Shown: positions 12,706-25,262 of the stretch, in pieces
Numbering within the stretch: position 1 is the first letter of the stretch
Layout of the letters: each line of letters begins with the position of its first letter
Assembly: GCA_000320545.1 (NCBI GenBank)
Contig: ADNK01000140.1
Location: forward strand, 32,501 to 96,500
Reading direction: 5' to 3'
Length of the DNA stretch: 64,000 nucleotides
DNA from: Bigelowiella natans CCMP2755
Lineage: Eukaryota; Cercozoa; Chlorarachniophyceae
Notes under the pieces: model-generated
Seen by the model: only the letters and a program-made list of their open reading frames with translations
Told to the model about the DNA's origin: nothing
The model's database searches: none
Program-made: the position numbers and the translations under genes

Positions 12706-13681
12706 GATTTTGCAAGGAGAAATGCGGACAGAACCAGCTTCTCTTATCCTAGAGGTACAGTTTGGGAAACCATTCCGTGTTTTACAAGCGGTCACAATCC
12801 AACGAGTTCGCGACCGACGCCGCTTCTCTCGTTATTAAGTGCTGTCCCATTGAAATGTCCTCAAGTGTCTGAGATGTTGACAGGTTGCCTGTAGATCTAG
12901 ATGCATCCTCTCATTGATATATTACCGATAAAAGTCGACCAGGTGCTGGTGTTTGGCCGTTGTTTCATGTGTTCTTGCAACTGTGAATGTTATTTTCTGG
13001 AATTTCGGTCAATTAATAAGATCATGAGATCCTCGAGATTCATCAGAGACCTCGAGAAAGGTCCATCTATTTGACGCTCGTTGAACGCTTCACACTCCAC
13101 GAGAATGAATACCGGTAAAATTTGAAGAGAAAATGAAATCTGATGCATTTTATATTGTTCGTAGCCTTTTTGGGTTGTCGTTATACGAAATGGGGTCTAT
13201 TACTTTGTCAGGAGAATTTAAATCATAATAATCTCCACATATTTCGCCGTTCGGGAAGAAGTCGGAAAATACTAAGAACAACTCCGATCTTCCGGTCTCG
13301 GGAAGAAAGAAGAAAGGGACTTCCAAAATATCCAAAGAAATGTTGTCGTTGAGATAAAACAGCATCATTCAGCTAGGATTAATTACACGTTCATAACACT
13401 TCGTGACCTGCGGTACGATGGATCCTAGCTGGTGTCAGGACGTGCATAACATACGTTAAAGGGAAGGATTAAAGTCGCAGCACTTGTGAGCCTAGATGAA
13501 AATCTTCGATCATTCTCACACAATGGCAGCGACGATGTTGCTAAGTGTGACCGCTGTCCAAGCGTGGACAACTAACTCGACGAAGAAGCGTCGATTAATC
13601 CTTGGAGCTTTTCTGTTGCTCATTCTATTGGTACAAAGCACAATTTAAACACATCAATCTCACCATATGATTTTCAGCTTT
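12706..13681. promoter_or_regulatory. Divergent intergenic interval (candidate bidirectional promoter)
   Basis: About 980 bases separate two divergent start codons (12705 on minus, 13682 on plus). The TGCA/CTAG-rich DNA seen next to gene 3' ends is absent. A non-coding upstream exon of the plus-strand gene may lie here, because an acceptor (ttttcag, ending at 13677) sits just before its ATG. Confidence 0.45.
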
Positions 13682-15321
13682 ATGGAGGGGCAGATCAATT
13701 TAGTTCATATATTTACACAAGATTTTATGTTTTTACAAAGATTGTATCCGAGACTAATTTCGGCAGCAGAGCAAACTGTAAAGTAGCTGTGCTATCACGA
13801 GCCTTAACTTTGATTACTTTTGCTTGGATTTCCACCTATATCGCTGGTCTTCTTATCGGTCTGTGGAAAAATTGTCGTTATTTTTCTTCCAGTCGCAGTT
13901 CATTAATTATCTCATTTTTTCTCGAATTCCATTTTCAGTTTCGGTTCGCCGTGTTGCTCAGCTCTTCGAAGAGAGACAAACAACTGTCTCAAGCAAATGC
14001 ATCAAGATTTTTCGTGCAGGGACTACATCCTGCGTTTTACTAAGCTATTCAATGGTTTTCTTCAGAGGTTCGTTGGTATTTTAAGTATCCATCGTTATTA
14101 CTTCTCACTCTTTGTCACTTGTTCTTGTTCAGACGAAGCATCGAATGCTTTGATAGCCAAGCTTTCAGTTACATTGTTGATGATGGCACTTTTCTACCTC
14201 TTTCTAAAGAGCATATGGAGGCTTTTAGAACTATCCACTCGGATATCAGCACATGTTGAGAAAACTATTGTTCCAGACTATTCTTTAGGTACCCAGCACT
14301 CAGCTGTAGATTCGCACCACTTTTCGCAGTAATCTTTGTAGATATAGATGGGATACGGCTACTGGTACTACTTGTGATACTGTAAAAGAGATCTCTAGAC
14401 TGTCATAATTTTCAGGCTGTGAAAGTATCTGAGGGAATATCAATAAAGTTCAATGTATCTCATTGATTTTTGCTCACCACAATTAGGCGTCGATGCCGTC
14501 AAGGGCATACGAAAGACATACATAACGAAGAGCGAAAGGGCCATTTACTCATTACAGAAGCAGCTTATTGTAGGCGCTTGTCTTGGTAAAAGCCTACCAC
14601 CTAAATTTTTAAGACCTAATACGTCTAAGATTAATCGTTGTAGGGCAGTTTCATTGATGCTGAATTTCACCTCACACTCTCACCTCACAATAACTATATG
14701 CTACACGCTAACACGGATAAAATAACAGCTCTTATATCGATCATGCGAAGTTTCTATGCTGTGACCGAATCTGTGGAACGTCTAATGCATGGAGTTCAAA
14801 GAAACGGGTGGTGCTCTAAAGAACTCGAGCACAATGAGCTCTTTCACTCTCTACAGCTCTATGTGCCTTTGTTTCTGCTGTGGTATACGTGGACGATGCC
14901 ATTTCATTCTGCACTGGAAATATGCTATACGAAAACAAAGCGTCGGAGAATAATTTCGATTGGTAAATTTAGATCGATAGAAGGAATTGAGGGAAATAAG
15001 AAAATGGAACCAGCGAGACCAGCGGATAAGAGCGATGACTTAAACAGAGAGCATGGAACACATTTTTTTTCGCCTGTCATGTCTGTCCCATGTGGAACTT
15101 CTACGATGCGACAACGAACAGTTTGTGAAAATGTCCAGCAGCGACACACTCCCTGTCAAAACATCCATTTCCATCACCATCGGCTGCAAACCCTGACAAG
15201 AAGGGTGATGAACAGCATTCCCGAGGAAGAAGATGAATTAAAGGAGGAGAAAGAGTTAATGGAAAACAGTAATCTACATTATGCAGCCAACAAAACCCCA
15301 ATTTTCGTTGGCAGATGTTGA
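13682..15321 (+). CDS. Multi-spanning membrane protein, function unknown
   Basis: Five exons join in phase into 372 residues: 13682-13777, 13893-14067, 14133-14288, 14487-14585, 14729-15321. I chose the ATG at 13682 (MEGQINLVHIF) because the frame is open from there and an acceptor lies just upstream. Hydrophobic spans are seen at ALIAKLSVTLLMMALFYLFL, LIVGACLALISIMRSFYAV and YVPLFLLWYTWTMPF. The last third is hydrophilic, with basic runs (TKTKRRR), His/Cys-rich patches and an acidic stretch (EEEDELKEEKE). I considered a PEX11-like protein from the helix and length pattern, but no family motif could be confirmed. A frame at 13496-13630 (MKIFDHSHTM...) does not join in phase, so it may be leader RNA or unrelated. 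Confidence 0.6.
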
Positions 15322-17199
15322 AAAACCATTGTGTTGCATCCAGAGCCATGAATGTAGGCTCATTCATATCGTTTGTTGAAATTGAACGTTGAAAAATGTA
15401 CTCATTGCACACACAAGAGATTGATAAGGACAGTGCTCGTCTCAAACGGGATCCAGGAGTTCGATCATTCCAACAGTGTCGCTCCTTGTAGCGTGTCCTG
15501 AACAAGTACACACTCGTCGTGACCTGTTTTCCTGCTGTTTAATCAAGCGCTAGCGTAGCGCAATTCATCGCAATCAATCTGCACATGTTTCGAAATTTTC
15601 CACTCGATCATGATCAAGAATCGAAGATTTTGTTTTGTTTGACGATGTACATGCAGTGCTCTAGTGCTGATGTGCTTCTAGTGTGTCCATTGTGGTGGGA
15701 TCTCATGCGTGCGTGCACCAGAATTGCCATGAGATCGAATCGAAGTCCACAGCGGTGGCTCAGCTTGCATGCATTTCAACGGGCACACGCTTGACGTTAG
15801 ACACGACTGATCATCATTGATTCATCACTAGATCAGCGATCAGAACACACATTGTCTCCATGCATGCGTGCAATTCAGATTGACTGACGTCAGATGAACA
15901 CTGCGTGCGAGACAGGACAGTGGGGGAGGACTGAAAGATGACAAGTGAGACCACAATGTTGACTAGTCATTGGCAACTAGGCAGGTCTCTAGGTCTAGCT
16001 AGCTAGAGGTCACAACGTCACAACTGGACAAGTTGAGTGCTCATCGCCTGTCATTTTTGAACCACTGCCGCGCCAGCGCGGAGCGTGGCACACTTGTCAT
16101 TTCGCCAAAAATCGGGTTCGTGTTTGTGTGGCACAAACTCACCTAGTCACATTGAGGCACATCCATCTAGCCATGCTGAGGTGCAGGTGTGCACACTCGC
16201 ATGAGTGATGAATGAATGAATGAAGCGCTTCAACAGAAGCTGTTGATGTGAGCTGTTGATGTGAGGCACGCTCCCAGTTTCCAGCTCCATTTTCCAGGTT
16301 TGTCCTGACTCTCAATGAAACAATGAAACAATGATGAAAAACTACATTTCCAAAGTGTTGCAAGACACTTGCAGCGTGCAAAATGCAGTGCCTCGAACTG
16401 GTTTCAGTGAGGACTGTGACTTGCAAATCAACTAGCTGGTTTGCCAAAATGGCATGACTTGGTCATTGAGAAGCAATGACATTGGCAGCAAAATTCTGAC
16501 GGCGCAAGACCTCGACTCTGAGCAAAAACTTCCTGAAGGCCATGTCCACATGACGATCTACGATTGGATCATCTGAGGGGGCCCCCAGCAGGATTTTGGT
16601 TTCTCTCGATGCTCATTTTCACACAATTTTGCAAGCTTGGTCTCACTCCGAAGAACTCCGCTCCTTCATTGTCGCTGTGTTCAACTTGGCATGCACACCG
16701 AAAGAAACCTCTGAAACGAACACCGAAACGGCATCATGTAATGGATTCCTCATGAATGCAGGCTGAAACATCTTCTCAGGGATCAATGTCGCATGTTTTC
16801 TTTGGAAATGGCTCACATGATCAAGATTATTCAGATTTTAAATGTTGGAATATGATTTTATATAAATAAGAACACAACGCATTTAACTCAATTTATCCTT
16901 AAATATGGCTAAAATGAATGTAGATTTTCATTTGATGGATTCGCTTCAGACGATACTTTGCTGAATAACACAAGCGTAACTTGCACACTGAAGTCATGAC
17001 AACACAATGTATGAATCGAAACGGATATAATTTTTAATGAGCGACAACGAAATGATGATCTCTTAACAATAATTTGCCGATTTTAAAATTGCGGCATTTG
17101 CACAAAATTGAGCTACTTGCGTGTCCAGCCTCCATAGCTAGCTCCATTAGCACGGCGGGTATCAAAGAGGGTTTCTCAATCAGGATACCTGTTCGAAAC
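15322..17199. other. Intergenic interval with a TGCA/CTAG-rich block
   Basis: This tandem gap lies between the membrane protein stop and the acyltransferase start. About 15540-16520 is rich in TGCA, CTAG and GCATGC and lacks trinucleotide arrays. About 16560-17199 is AT-rich and includes a TATA-like stretch (ttttatataaat, about 16856-16867), which could belong to the acyltransferase promoter. No gene is supported here. Confidence 0.5.
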
Positions 17200-19236
17200 A
17201 TGGCTCTCTTATTCTTTCTAGCCTTCTTGCAAGTATCATGGGGTCTTCAATCACGGAGTACTTCTGCAACCCTGGATTCCATAGCAAGCAACAAAACATC
17301 AACCCCTAAGATGTTAACTTTAAATTACCCAGCAAAATGCGTTATTCCAGATTTTCCAGTTCCATCACTTCAGGAAAGATCTGATAGAAACGTTTGCAAG
17401 CATTCCTTCTCTTTTGTCGGGGAAGCAAATTTTTACGAAGACCGACAAACAATAGACATGATTAAACAATATAGGAGAAAAACTGTTCTATTCAAGGGTG
17501 GGACGACTCACATTGTCATCAGCTCCCTAACATTCTCAGCTGCTATGATCCTTATTGGGCTTATCATGTACAAGGCATATGAAGCCGTGAAAATGAACAA
17601 GCGTCAAAAGTTATACCGTGCGATGGACGCAATGATGATCATCTGGTGTGGCGTATTTGGAATCAGCATGGCTGTTATACTCCTCGCGATCTACCGTGGA
17701 CAGGGCCTTAATGCTGTGGTTGAAGGATACAACTATTTAGAGTTTATTAGGACAAATAAGGGGAAGTTCAAGTATGACCCGGAACTCTTCATTCCTGCTG
17801 TTGTCGTTGCAGCAGTGATGGTGGTTGCTATTGCCATAACGCTCACTCTCAAGAAAATGCGAGAAAACCGATACCTGTCCGTAGTGGAAAAGGATCCTAA
17901 CACCGTAACTACGGATTCTACTTCAGGAGGCCGTCGTTATGAGCTCGACTATATGAAATACTACCAGATTCTCGGTATTGTATGCCTGGCACACTTTTGG
18001 CAGTATGGAGAAACTGGCAGAGCAGGAATGGATATTTCACCTATGTTCTGTGGGATGGATGTTTTTGCTTGGACCCATTGGCTTATAGGTTTTGTCATCA
18101 TCTCAGGATACAATGCTCCAGTACGCTATTCTGACCTCATCTCACGTAGGACAAAGCGTATTTTCAAAGTTCTATTCATGTATCTGTGGTGTCAATTTCT
18201 CTATCTTATGTACTATTACTACGTGTTTACTCCAATCGTTCTGGCGAGACACAAGGGTTCACGAGCAACTGCAGAGGATATTATACAAGGAAACAATGAT
18301 TTCGCAATTGATCATGATCACAACAATCAGTCGTACCTCGAACTCACTCTAAACGGCACTTCGTTCTTCTTACATTGGTTGGGCAAACCAGCGTACGTGC
18401 TCTGGTACCTTCGATCACTTTTTGCGTGGCTTCTGGTGATTCCAATGTGGCTCCAACTCGCTTATCCGATTACCCTCTCGTTCTTCGTGGGACTTGTCGG
18501 AATGTATTTCCAGCCGAATGTATCGATTGTTCCCCTAGACTATGGACTAACATTGGAAATGTTCCCATACTTTGTGATTGGAGCATCTGTCAAGTACTAT
18601 GGTTGGGACAAATGGTTGTTTGATTTCGCAAAGGACCGTCTTACTCAATATGCCAGCGCAGCAATGATACTTATTACATTCTCTTTCGCCTTCGTGTGCC
18701 CCTTCTATGTTAATGGAGAGTGGCATATTTTTTACCCCTCGTTTGGAGCTATGAAGGACAAGGCTTATGATGGTCAATGGTGGTATTCTATTGGTGTGGG
18801 CAGTTTAATGTTGACTAACTGCGCAATGGTGTTCTCCTGTTTCTCCGTTGCTCCTACATTTCCTTCATACTTTACCAAGGCTGCAAGTTTCTCCCTGGTA
18901 CCCTACATGCTCCATTACATGGTGGTTCTCCTCCTCGTTGCTTTTGGTTTCTACGGAGAGGGGTTCTCATATCGCTTCGACGATGGCAAGTGGTGGGCAA
19001 CAAATTTTATTGGATTCGGAACAGCAATGGTACTAATGCATCCTCCGATTGGTTCTAAATTCATGTATGTGATCAATCCACCTTTCATTGATTGGCTCTT
19101 CCCTGGTTCGAAAAAGAGTGAGATTGATTCCTTAAAAGATGGATTGGGAAAGGGGAAATATTTGAGTAAAAAAACTATCAATAGTAGTTCACGAATCGAA
19201 AGGGAGGGTCTTCTCGATGCTAAGCATAAAAACTAA
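17200..19236 (+). CDS. Acyltransferase-3 family integral membrane protein, intronless
   Basis: One uninterrupted frame of 678 residues. The frame stays open upstream to 17074, but the first ATG is at 17200 and opens with a signal-peptide-like segment (MALLFFLAFLQVSWGLQS), so I start there. Two hydrophobic spans follow, near HIVISSLTFSAAMILIGLIM and MMIIWCGVFGISMAVILLAI. Then comes a multi-spanning domain beginning YELDYMKYYQILGIVCLAHF, which resembles the start of the acyltransferase-3 (OafA / animal nrf-6) domain with its membrane His. Later stretches (WYLRSLFAWLLVIPM, FPYFVIGASVKYYG, VPYMLHYMVVLLLV) fit about ten helices. Such proteins move acyl groups onto sugars or lipids across a membrane; the substrate is unknown. 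It is one of two genes here without introns, so retroposition or lateral transfer is worth testing. Confidence 0.86.
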   Translation: MALLFFLAFLQVSWGLQSRSTSATLDSIASNKTSTPKMLTLNYPAKCVIPDFPVPSLQERSDRNVCKHSFSFVGEANFYEDRQTIDMIKQYRRKTVLFKGGTTHIVISSLTFSAAMILIGLIMYKAYEAVKMNKRQKLYRAMDAMMIIWCGVFGISMAVILLAIYRGQGLNAVVEGYNYLEFIRTNKGKFKYDPELFIPAVVVAAVMVVAIAITLTLKKMRENRYLSVVEKDPNTVTTDSTSGGRRYELDYMKYYQILGIVCLAHFWQYGETGRAGMDISPMFCGMDVFAWTHWLIGFVIISGYNAPVRYSDLISRRTKRIFKVLFMYLWCQFLYLMYYYYVFTPIVLARHKGSRATAEDIIQGNNDFAIDHDHNNQSYLELTLNGTSFFLHWLGKPAYVLWYLRSLFAWLLVIPMWLQLAYPITLSFFVGLVGMYFQPNVSIVPLDYGLTLEMFPYFVIGASVKYYGWDKWLFDFAKDRLTQYASAAMILITFSFAFVCPFYVNGEWHIFYPSFGAMKDKAYDGQWWYSIGVGSLMLTNCAMVFSCFSVAPTFPSYFTKAASFSLVPYMLHYMVVLLLVAFGFYGEGFSYRFDDGKWWATNFIGFGTAMVLMHPPIGSKFMYVINPPFIDWLFPGSKKSEIDSLKDGLGKGKYLSKKTINSSSRIEREGLLDAKHKN

Positions 19237-21121
19237 TGCAACATACTGTGGCTGTGTTTCGCATTGGACCTCCTAGTGTGCTACCATGGCACTTCTAGTT
19301 GGAACATCAATATGACTTAATGATTCACGCACGGTCTTTCGTGCCCATATATTGTACTGCCAGTTATTAAATTATATGTGGAAAACAAACAAACTACTGA
19401 GCTGTGACATCCACGCGTTGCGAAACGCAGGTTTTGTGCACGCGAGCCACACAGTTTACACAGCATTGTCGCACGTGTGTCATGTACAGTGTGTACCATG
19501 TCTACTGCATTTCAACCAATTAAACTTGCCAAAAAATGTCACACGGATGGGTGCGGTATGTGCGAGAATGGAATGCGTGCGGCGACGGTGCATAATATAT
19601 GCATTCTAGCATATTGCGTATACGTTCTGGTCATTGCACGGCACATGTTCACAAGCCATGTTGCTCCACCATGTCTGCATGTTTTCTTGGCGAGCGCTCA
19701 TAATAACTGTAAGAGCGAACCTCTTCAACTGCTAACGTAACGAAACAGGTTTTATCGCAGCACATGGGCGGATTCCAAGCAGTACGCGAAGCTGTAGTAG
19801 AAACAAACAGATGTAATTGTGCAACCTTGGAACTTTTTTGCTGTCCAGAGGACAACACACAAAATTGGAAGCAATGTGTGACACATGCAACACATTGCAA
19901 GACATGGACCACATTCTGCAATGCAAGAAATGCGGACCACAGAGACTCAGACTCAACAAACAACTGACGGCCATCATGAATCGCAACGATGAGACTGCGC
20001 GTCTCACAACTGCAGAAAAAACAAGTCGCAAAGCTGCGCGCGATGCGCGACATGCTGGACCAAATCATGATGCATTTTCATGCATGCAACACGTGACCAA
20101 GGAAACAAACAGATGCAACATGAGCGCTGTAGCCGCTGCATTGCACAGCTACATCAGGATGACCATTGAAAAAAATTGAACACTTCATCACATCCGTCTC
20201 ACATGAGCGCTGTAGCCGCTACATTGCACAGCTACATTGGGATGACCATTTAAAAAATTCAAACATTTCATTGCATCCGTCTCATGATTTATTTAAGTGC
20301 TGTGGCCGCTGCTCATTTGCACGTGTCACAGCATGTCTCATTGCAGTGGTGACAGGTGTCGCCGCAGCTACATGCGCTGCGCAGCTGCACATGTGTCAAT
20401 TGTTTGGCATTGTCGCATTGTCGTCCGGCAAATGCACGCCTCCACGTATGATAGATGTGCCGGATCGGAGAGCTTCGATTCCGGTGCTAAAAAGTTTCTG
20501 ATCATACAATCACAATGCGAAACCCTGCCCGGTACATGTGTGGGCGACGTGTACCCGTTCATTGCAGGGCGAGAAGCAACAGCCGTTTTACTCGTCACAC
20601 CTACAACTATAAGCACGTATCTACTAGTCTAGATATGTGCATACTTTTCTAGACATGTGTGTCGCTATCGCGATTATATTTATTTGTGCGCTACGCGTGC
20701 TGCGCGGCGCTGTTGAGCTGTAGTGTTTCATGTCGAACAGCAGCTCAATTGCTTAGCTTCTGTGTATATGCGCTTCATTGCTCGACCACACACAACTGTA
20801 GACCCACTTTACGGCACTTACGGTGCAATGCCATGCATTTATATAGTTCGGTTTCTTGTGCATGATCAATCATCAGCATTATTACATGCAATTTGCTATG
20901 CAATTTATAAATTTTTATTCGTGATACCAATGTTGGTCCCCACAACATTGCTAGATTGCGGTCATATAGATACATAAATGCTTTTATACGTAAAGAATCT
21001 GAGATGTATTTGCTGAATATCGTCAATGGAAATTTCGTTACTGCTGCTAAAGAATCCATTACCATGGATTCAATCCATAGAGAAAGGCCATAATTCGGAC
21101 GAGAAATAACGCGAAGATATT
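19237..21121. other. Convergent intergenic interval filled with TGCA/CTAG-rich repeat DNA
   Basis: This lies between the acyltransferase stop and the HisRS stop. From about 19330 to 20980 the sequence is rich in TGCA, GCATGC and TAGACATGTG-like words. It contains the best copy of a dispersed repeat, listed separately. Confidence 0.6.
19740..20310 (+). repeat. Dispersed repeat copy 1 with a remnant reading frame and internal tandem duplication
   Basis: About 20000-20300 matches, in inverted orientation, about 35265-35520 (well above 80% by eye) and, more weakly, 63224-63345. An approximately 88-base unit, which includes gcgctgtagccgct and ends at catccgtctca, is repeated from about 20118 to 20295, with a partial third unit after it. 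Upstream a plus frame (about 19817-20179) reads CDTCNTLQDMDHILQCKKC, a Cys-Cys-His-Cys arrangement like the knuckle near the C-terminus of many non-LTR retrotransposon polyproteins. There is no ATG start and no reverse transcriptase in reach. I read it as the 3' remnant of a mobile element, probably LINE-like. The homology between copies is seen directly; the element class is inference. Confidence 0.6.
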
Positions 21122-22344
21122 TTACTCTTTACCTAATATTGTTCGGATGAAGTTAGATTCAGCATGTGACATAAATGAATGATTTGCCACAATCACATAG
21201 AAACCACCTTCCTCAGCTACTTCGCACTTTTTTTTATCCTGCTGAAAAGCCTGGACAATGATATCAATCATGATTAGATTGATAGAAAGTAGCTTCATAT
21301 AATACTTCTCGCGTGACAAGCATACACACCATGGTTATACATTACAACTTCCACGTAACACCAGAAGATCACCATCTTTTGCCACGAGGCAAGAAGCATT
21401 GCTACACTAAAGAAGAAAACCACCTTTTTCATGCTCTCTACAAGATCCTCCAATTTTACTTCGTCGCCTAATATGTTACCAGGGAAGGGGGGGGGGGGGA
21501 AGACTAAGCAAAAGTATACAATGTTTACAGCCGTATGAACCATGAGTTTTTAATAATATTTCCTTTGTTGTGATCATGTCTACATGGTTCAATGTTTGTT
21601 TTATATAATTTTGTTGCTCTTCTTTCACGCCCTTATGCTGATTCGTATTCTTTACCCTTGTCATTTTCGTCACCCACTTTCCTCAAGTCCTTGACTTTGA
21701 CAGATTTCTGTGATGAAGAAAAAGAAGAAGAAGAAGAAGAAGGACAGATTTCTGTGAATAATAATAATAATAATGATAATAATAAAAGAATAAGGAAAAG
21801 ACCGAGGTGTGATGGTTAAAGATGGGCATAAGGAGGAGGAGGAGGAGGAGAGAGGACATATGAATGATCTACGTGATGTTCTTCAAGAGGGAAGGGAGGG
21901 TTGCATTCTCTTTTCCAGAAGGAAAGTGAGATGATAATAATAATACAACGCCCTTTCTCTCCTTCTTACACACGAGGGTTGTATTCTCTTTTCCAGAAGG
22001 AAAGTGAATGTATATCAATATGTAATATTACCAACAAAACACAAGTCGCGTGTAGTAGCGAGTAGGTAAAACACGAAGAAAGAATCATCGAGGACTAGTT
22101 TTTCATCATCATCATCATCATCATTATCATTATCATTATCCCACGACAACGACGACTAAATTGAGAGATTGGACAGCACCTTCTCCCATTCAGTAGGAGC
22201 AACAAGAACGATCCTCCTTGCTCCTGCTTTATCTGAAGAGTGGTGGTGGTGGTGGTGGTGGTGGTGGTGATTATGACGAACATCGAAACGATGAAGGGAA
22301 TATTTAGATTGTTTGATTGACATCAATCAAAAGCACCGACATTG

Positions 22345-22375
<31 letters not shown>

Positions 22376-23194
22376 CACTATTCCTACTACATGTACTGCT
22401 AAGGTACTACACTACCAGCGTATGAGAAGGCTTTTCGGACTTTCTTTTGAGGCTCCTACAAACAAACATCACATCCATGCAACGAACACAGTATCATTCA
22501 TATGTTATACTAGCCTTCATCATAAAATGCAATTATGATTAGATGTTATATATACATATATGTATATAAGCATGTAAGGATGTATCCGCGAGATGAAACG
22601 TAGATGGGTAGGAACTATCATACTACCGCTGTTTAATTTGTCCCTCCCTATTTCTCCAACCACTCTTCTTCCTTATTGTCATCATCATTATCATCATTCT
22701 CATTCTCATTCCCCCCCCCTCGGCTCACCAGTAACATCTCCACCGAAAACCCATTTTCTCTCAGCGTATTGGCCACCTATATATCAGCGGCGTTGTTGTA
22801 CGAGAATCAACACTTAGATAATGATGATCATCATAATATGTCTTCTTATTATTAAGAGAAAATAGAAGAAGAACAAGGAGGAGGAGGAGGAGGAGGAGGA
22901 GGAGGAGGAGAGGAAGAGGAGGGAGGAATCATACCGAGCATGCAGGTCCGTAGAGGTCATCATTGAAGGGTGCCACGACAAAATCAACCTGTGGTAGTAG
23001 ATGTACGTGTCACCATGAATAGCTTTGCCGACCAACAACTTTGTTTATTTAATGATTACAGGGACAAGTATCGATTATTGGTATAATTTACTAAAACTAC
23101 TATAGTGATGTGTCAACCCTCCGTTTCGTCTTCTCCACAACGCTTGGTAGCAGGTTAAGCTCCTGGTAATGATAACAGACAACAATGCAAATAA

Positions 23195-23227
<33 letters not shown>

Positions 23228-23235
23228 GAGTGGAG

Positions 23236-23269
<34 letters not shown>

Positions 23270-24320
23270 GAACAAAGTAAACAGGATCAACAAGAAATAG
23301 GAAAGGGAGATATATCCAGCAGAGAAAGTAAGAAAGAAAGAGAGAAAGAAAGAGAGAGTGAAAGAAATCAACAAGGGTGTAGATTAAGCTGCAGCAGCAG
23401 TAGTAGTAGCAGTAGCAGTAGATTCTTCTTCTTCTTCTTCTTCTTTCCAATGTCTTCTTGACTGTGTGGTTGAATGGCACTCATGTATCAATAGGCGTCG
23501 ATATTGTTGATACCTTTAAAAGCTCCATGATGACGCAATCACCAAAACCTTTCATTGATAGCAATCAATCATTCAATCATTTAACACAAGATGCAGTTGG
23601 TATTATTATGATTCATCGGACAATACAAGGCAGCTTGCACTCTTCAGTTTCATCACATACGCTCAGCAGTATATATAATCCACACCGATCGAACATGAAA
23701 TGCACAACCGCATGCCTAATCAGAAGTGGTAGAAGAGAGTAGTAGCATTACCAAATCCAACACAAGGAACTTCCTTTTGCGAGCCGTAGAGTGTCATCAA
23801 GCGGTCATATCGCCCCCCACCACATATTGCTCTACAATGATGATTTCATTTCATTTGATTTGATTTGATTCTCATGATTCAATGAAGACAATACGATTAT
23901 GATGACGGAAAGGGACAACTCATTTTTTCAAGATGACAAAAAATTTATGTATTGTAGGAGGAGGAGGAGGAGGAGTGGCAAACAGACCGAAGTTCTCCAC
24001 GTCTGTCAAAACACTCAAACACGATTCCAGTGTAGTAAGCTAGTCCTACTCGCAGCAGCAGCAGCAGCATCAAGAGTACAACGATGGAGAAACCGAGGAG
24101 GAGGAGGAGGAGGAGAAACGACACGAATGTATGAGAAGTGATGATGAGTCATTTATTATGATGATGTAGCATGGTAACGTACTGTTCTCGTCTCCTTTAT
24201 TATTATTATTATTACCTCTAACAACGGAGGCATCAAAGATTAGATAATCCTCAAACCCGTATGCTTTTGCACAACCTTAATATTTAACAAAATGCATTAT
24301 CATCAATCAATCTCTTAGAT

Positions 24321-24357
<37 letters not shown>

Positions 24358-24537
24358 GAAGAGAGAGAGAAACAGAGGGGTTGGTTCTTCTTACTGTTCG
24401 CATCTGCAATAGCGCTCACTGTTTGGGGCTTTATGAGGGTAGATTTATTTTATTGAGTGTAATTTATCATTACGAAAGAGCTGCTTCATTTCCTCGACTG
24501 CTGTCATATCAACCTAACAAGACAATCAAGCATTATC

Positions 24538-24568
<31 letters not shown>

Positions 24569-25127
24569 GGATGATGCTGGGGATAATACATTAGTAAACA
24601 GACCTTTCCTTCACAGAGCTTAGCCAGCTCATCGATGGATTTACACTTCATTGCATCAAGTATCATCTTGGCGCTCTCGACCGGAACCTAATAATAAAGA
24701 TGATGATGATGATGACAGCTGCAATTGTATAATGAACGATGGTGGGTTTATATCGTCGGCATCAGTAGCAGCATCATTATCATCATCATCATCAAAAATC
24801 ATCTATATCATCACTACATTTATATCCACATTTTAATATCAACATATGAACGACACCAACAACAATGAAGCGTGATTGATTTGCAGCATCCATCTCCTAT
24901 CCTCCTTCTTCTTTTCTTCTCTTGCAACTAGCACCACCACCAACACCTTCTTGTTCTTCAATTCCTCAGTGACGGCTTCAGGGCCAATTTTGTCCAATTT
25001 GTCAATGATAACACACACTGGTGCAAACATTTCCTTGGATACCTACAAGAACCACCATCACGCCATCATCATCATCATCAACAACAACAACATTGTCATC
25101 ATCACCACCTTCATTCTTATCATTGTG

Positions 25128-25159
<32 letters not shown>

Positions 25160-25230
25160 TGTAGTATTATGAGTCAAAAAGGTAAACAGACTTACCCCTG
25201 CTGCATGGACGATGGCACCAAGAACTTTCC

Positions 25231-25262
<32 letters not shown>

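Noticed and set aside
13150-13368. 72-codon minus frame as a gene
   Set aside because: No start context, splice partner or recognisable motif; it lies in the divergent promoter interval.
13682-15321. PEX11 peroxisome protein
   Set aside because: Only a helix and length resemblance; no PEX11 motif could be read, so the function is left open.
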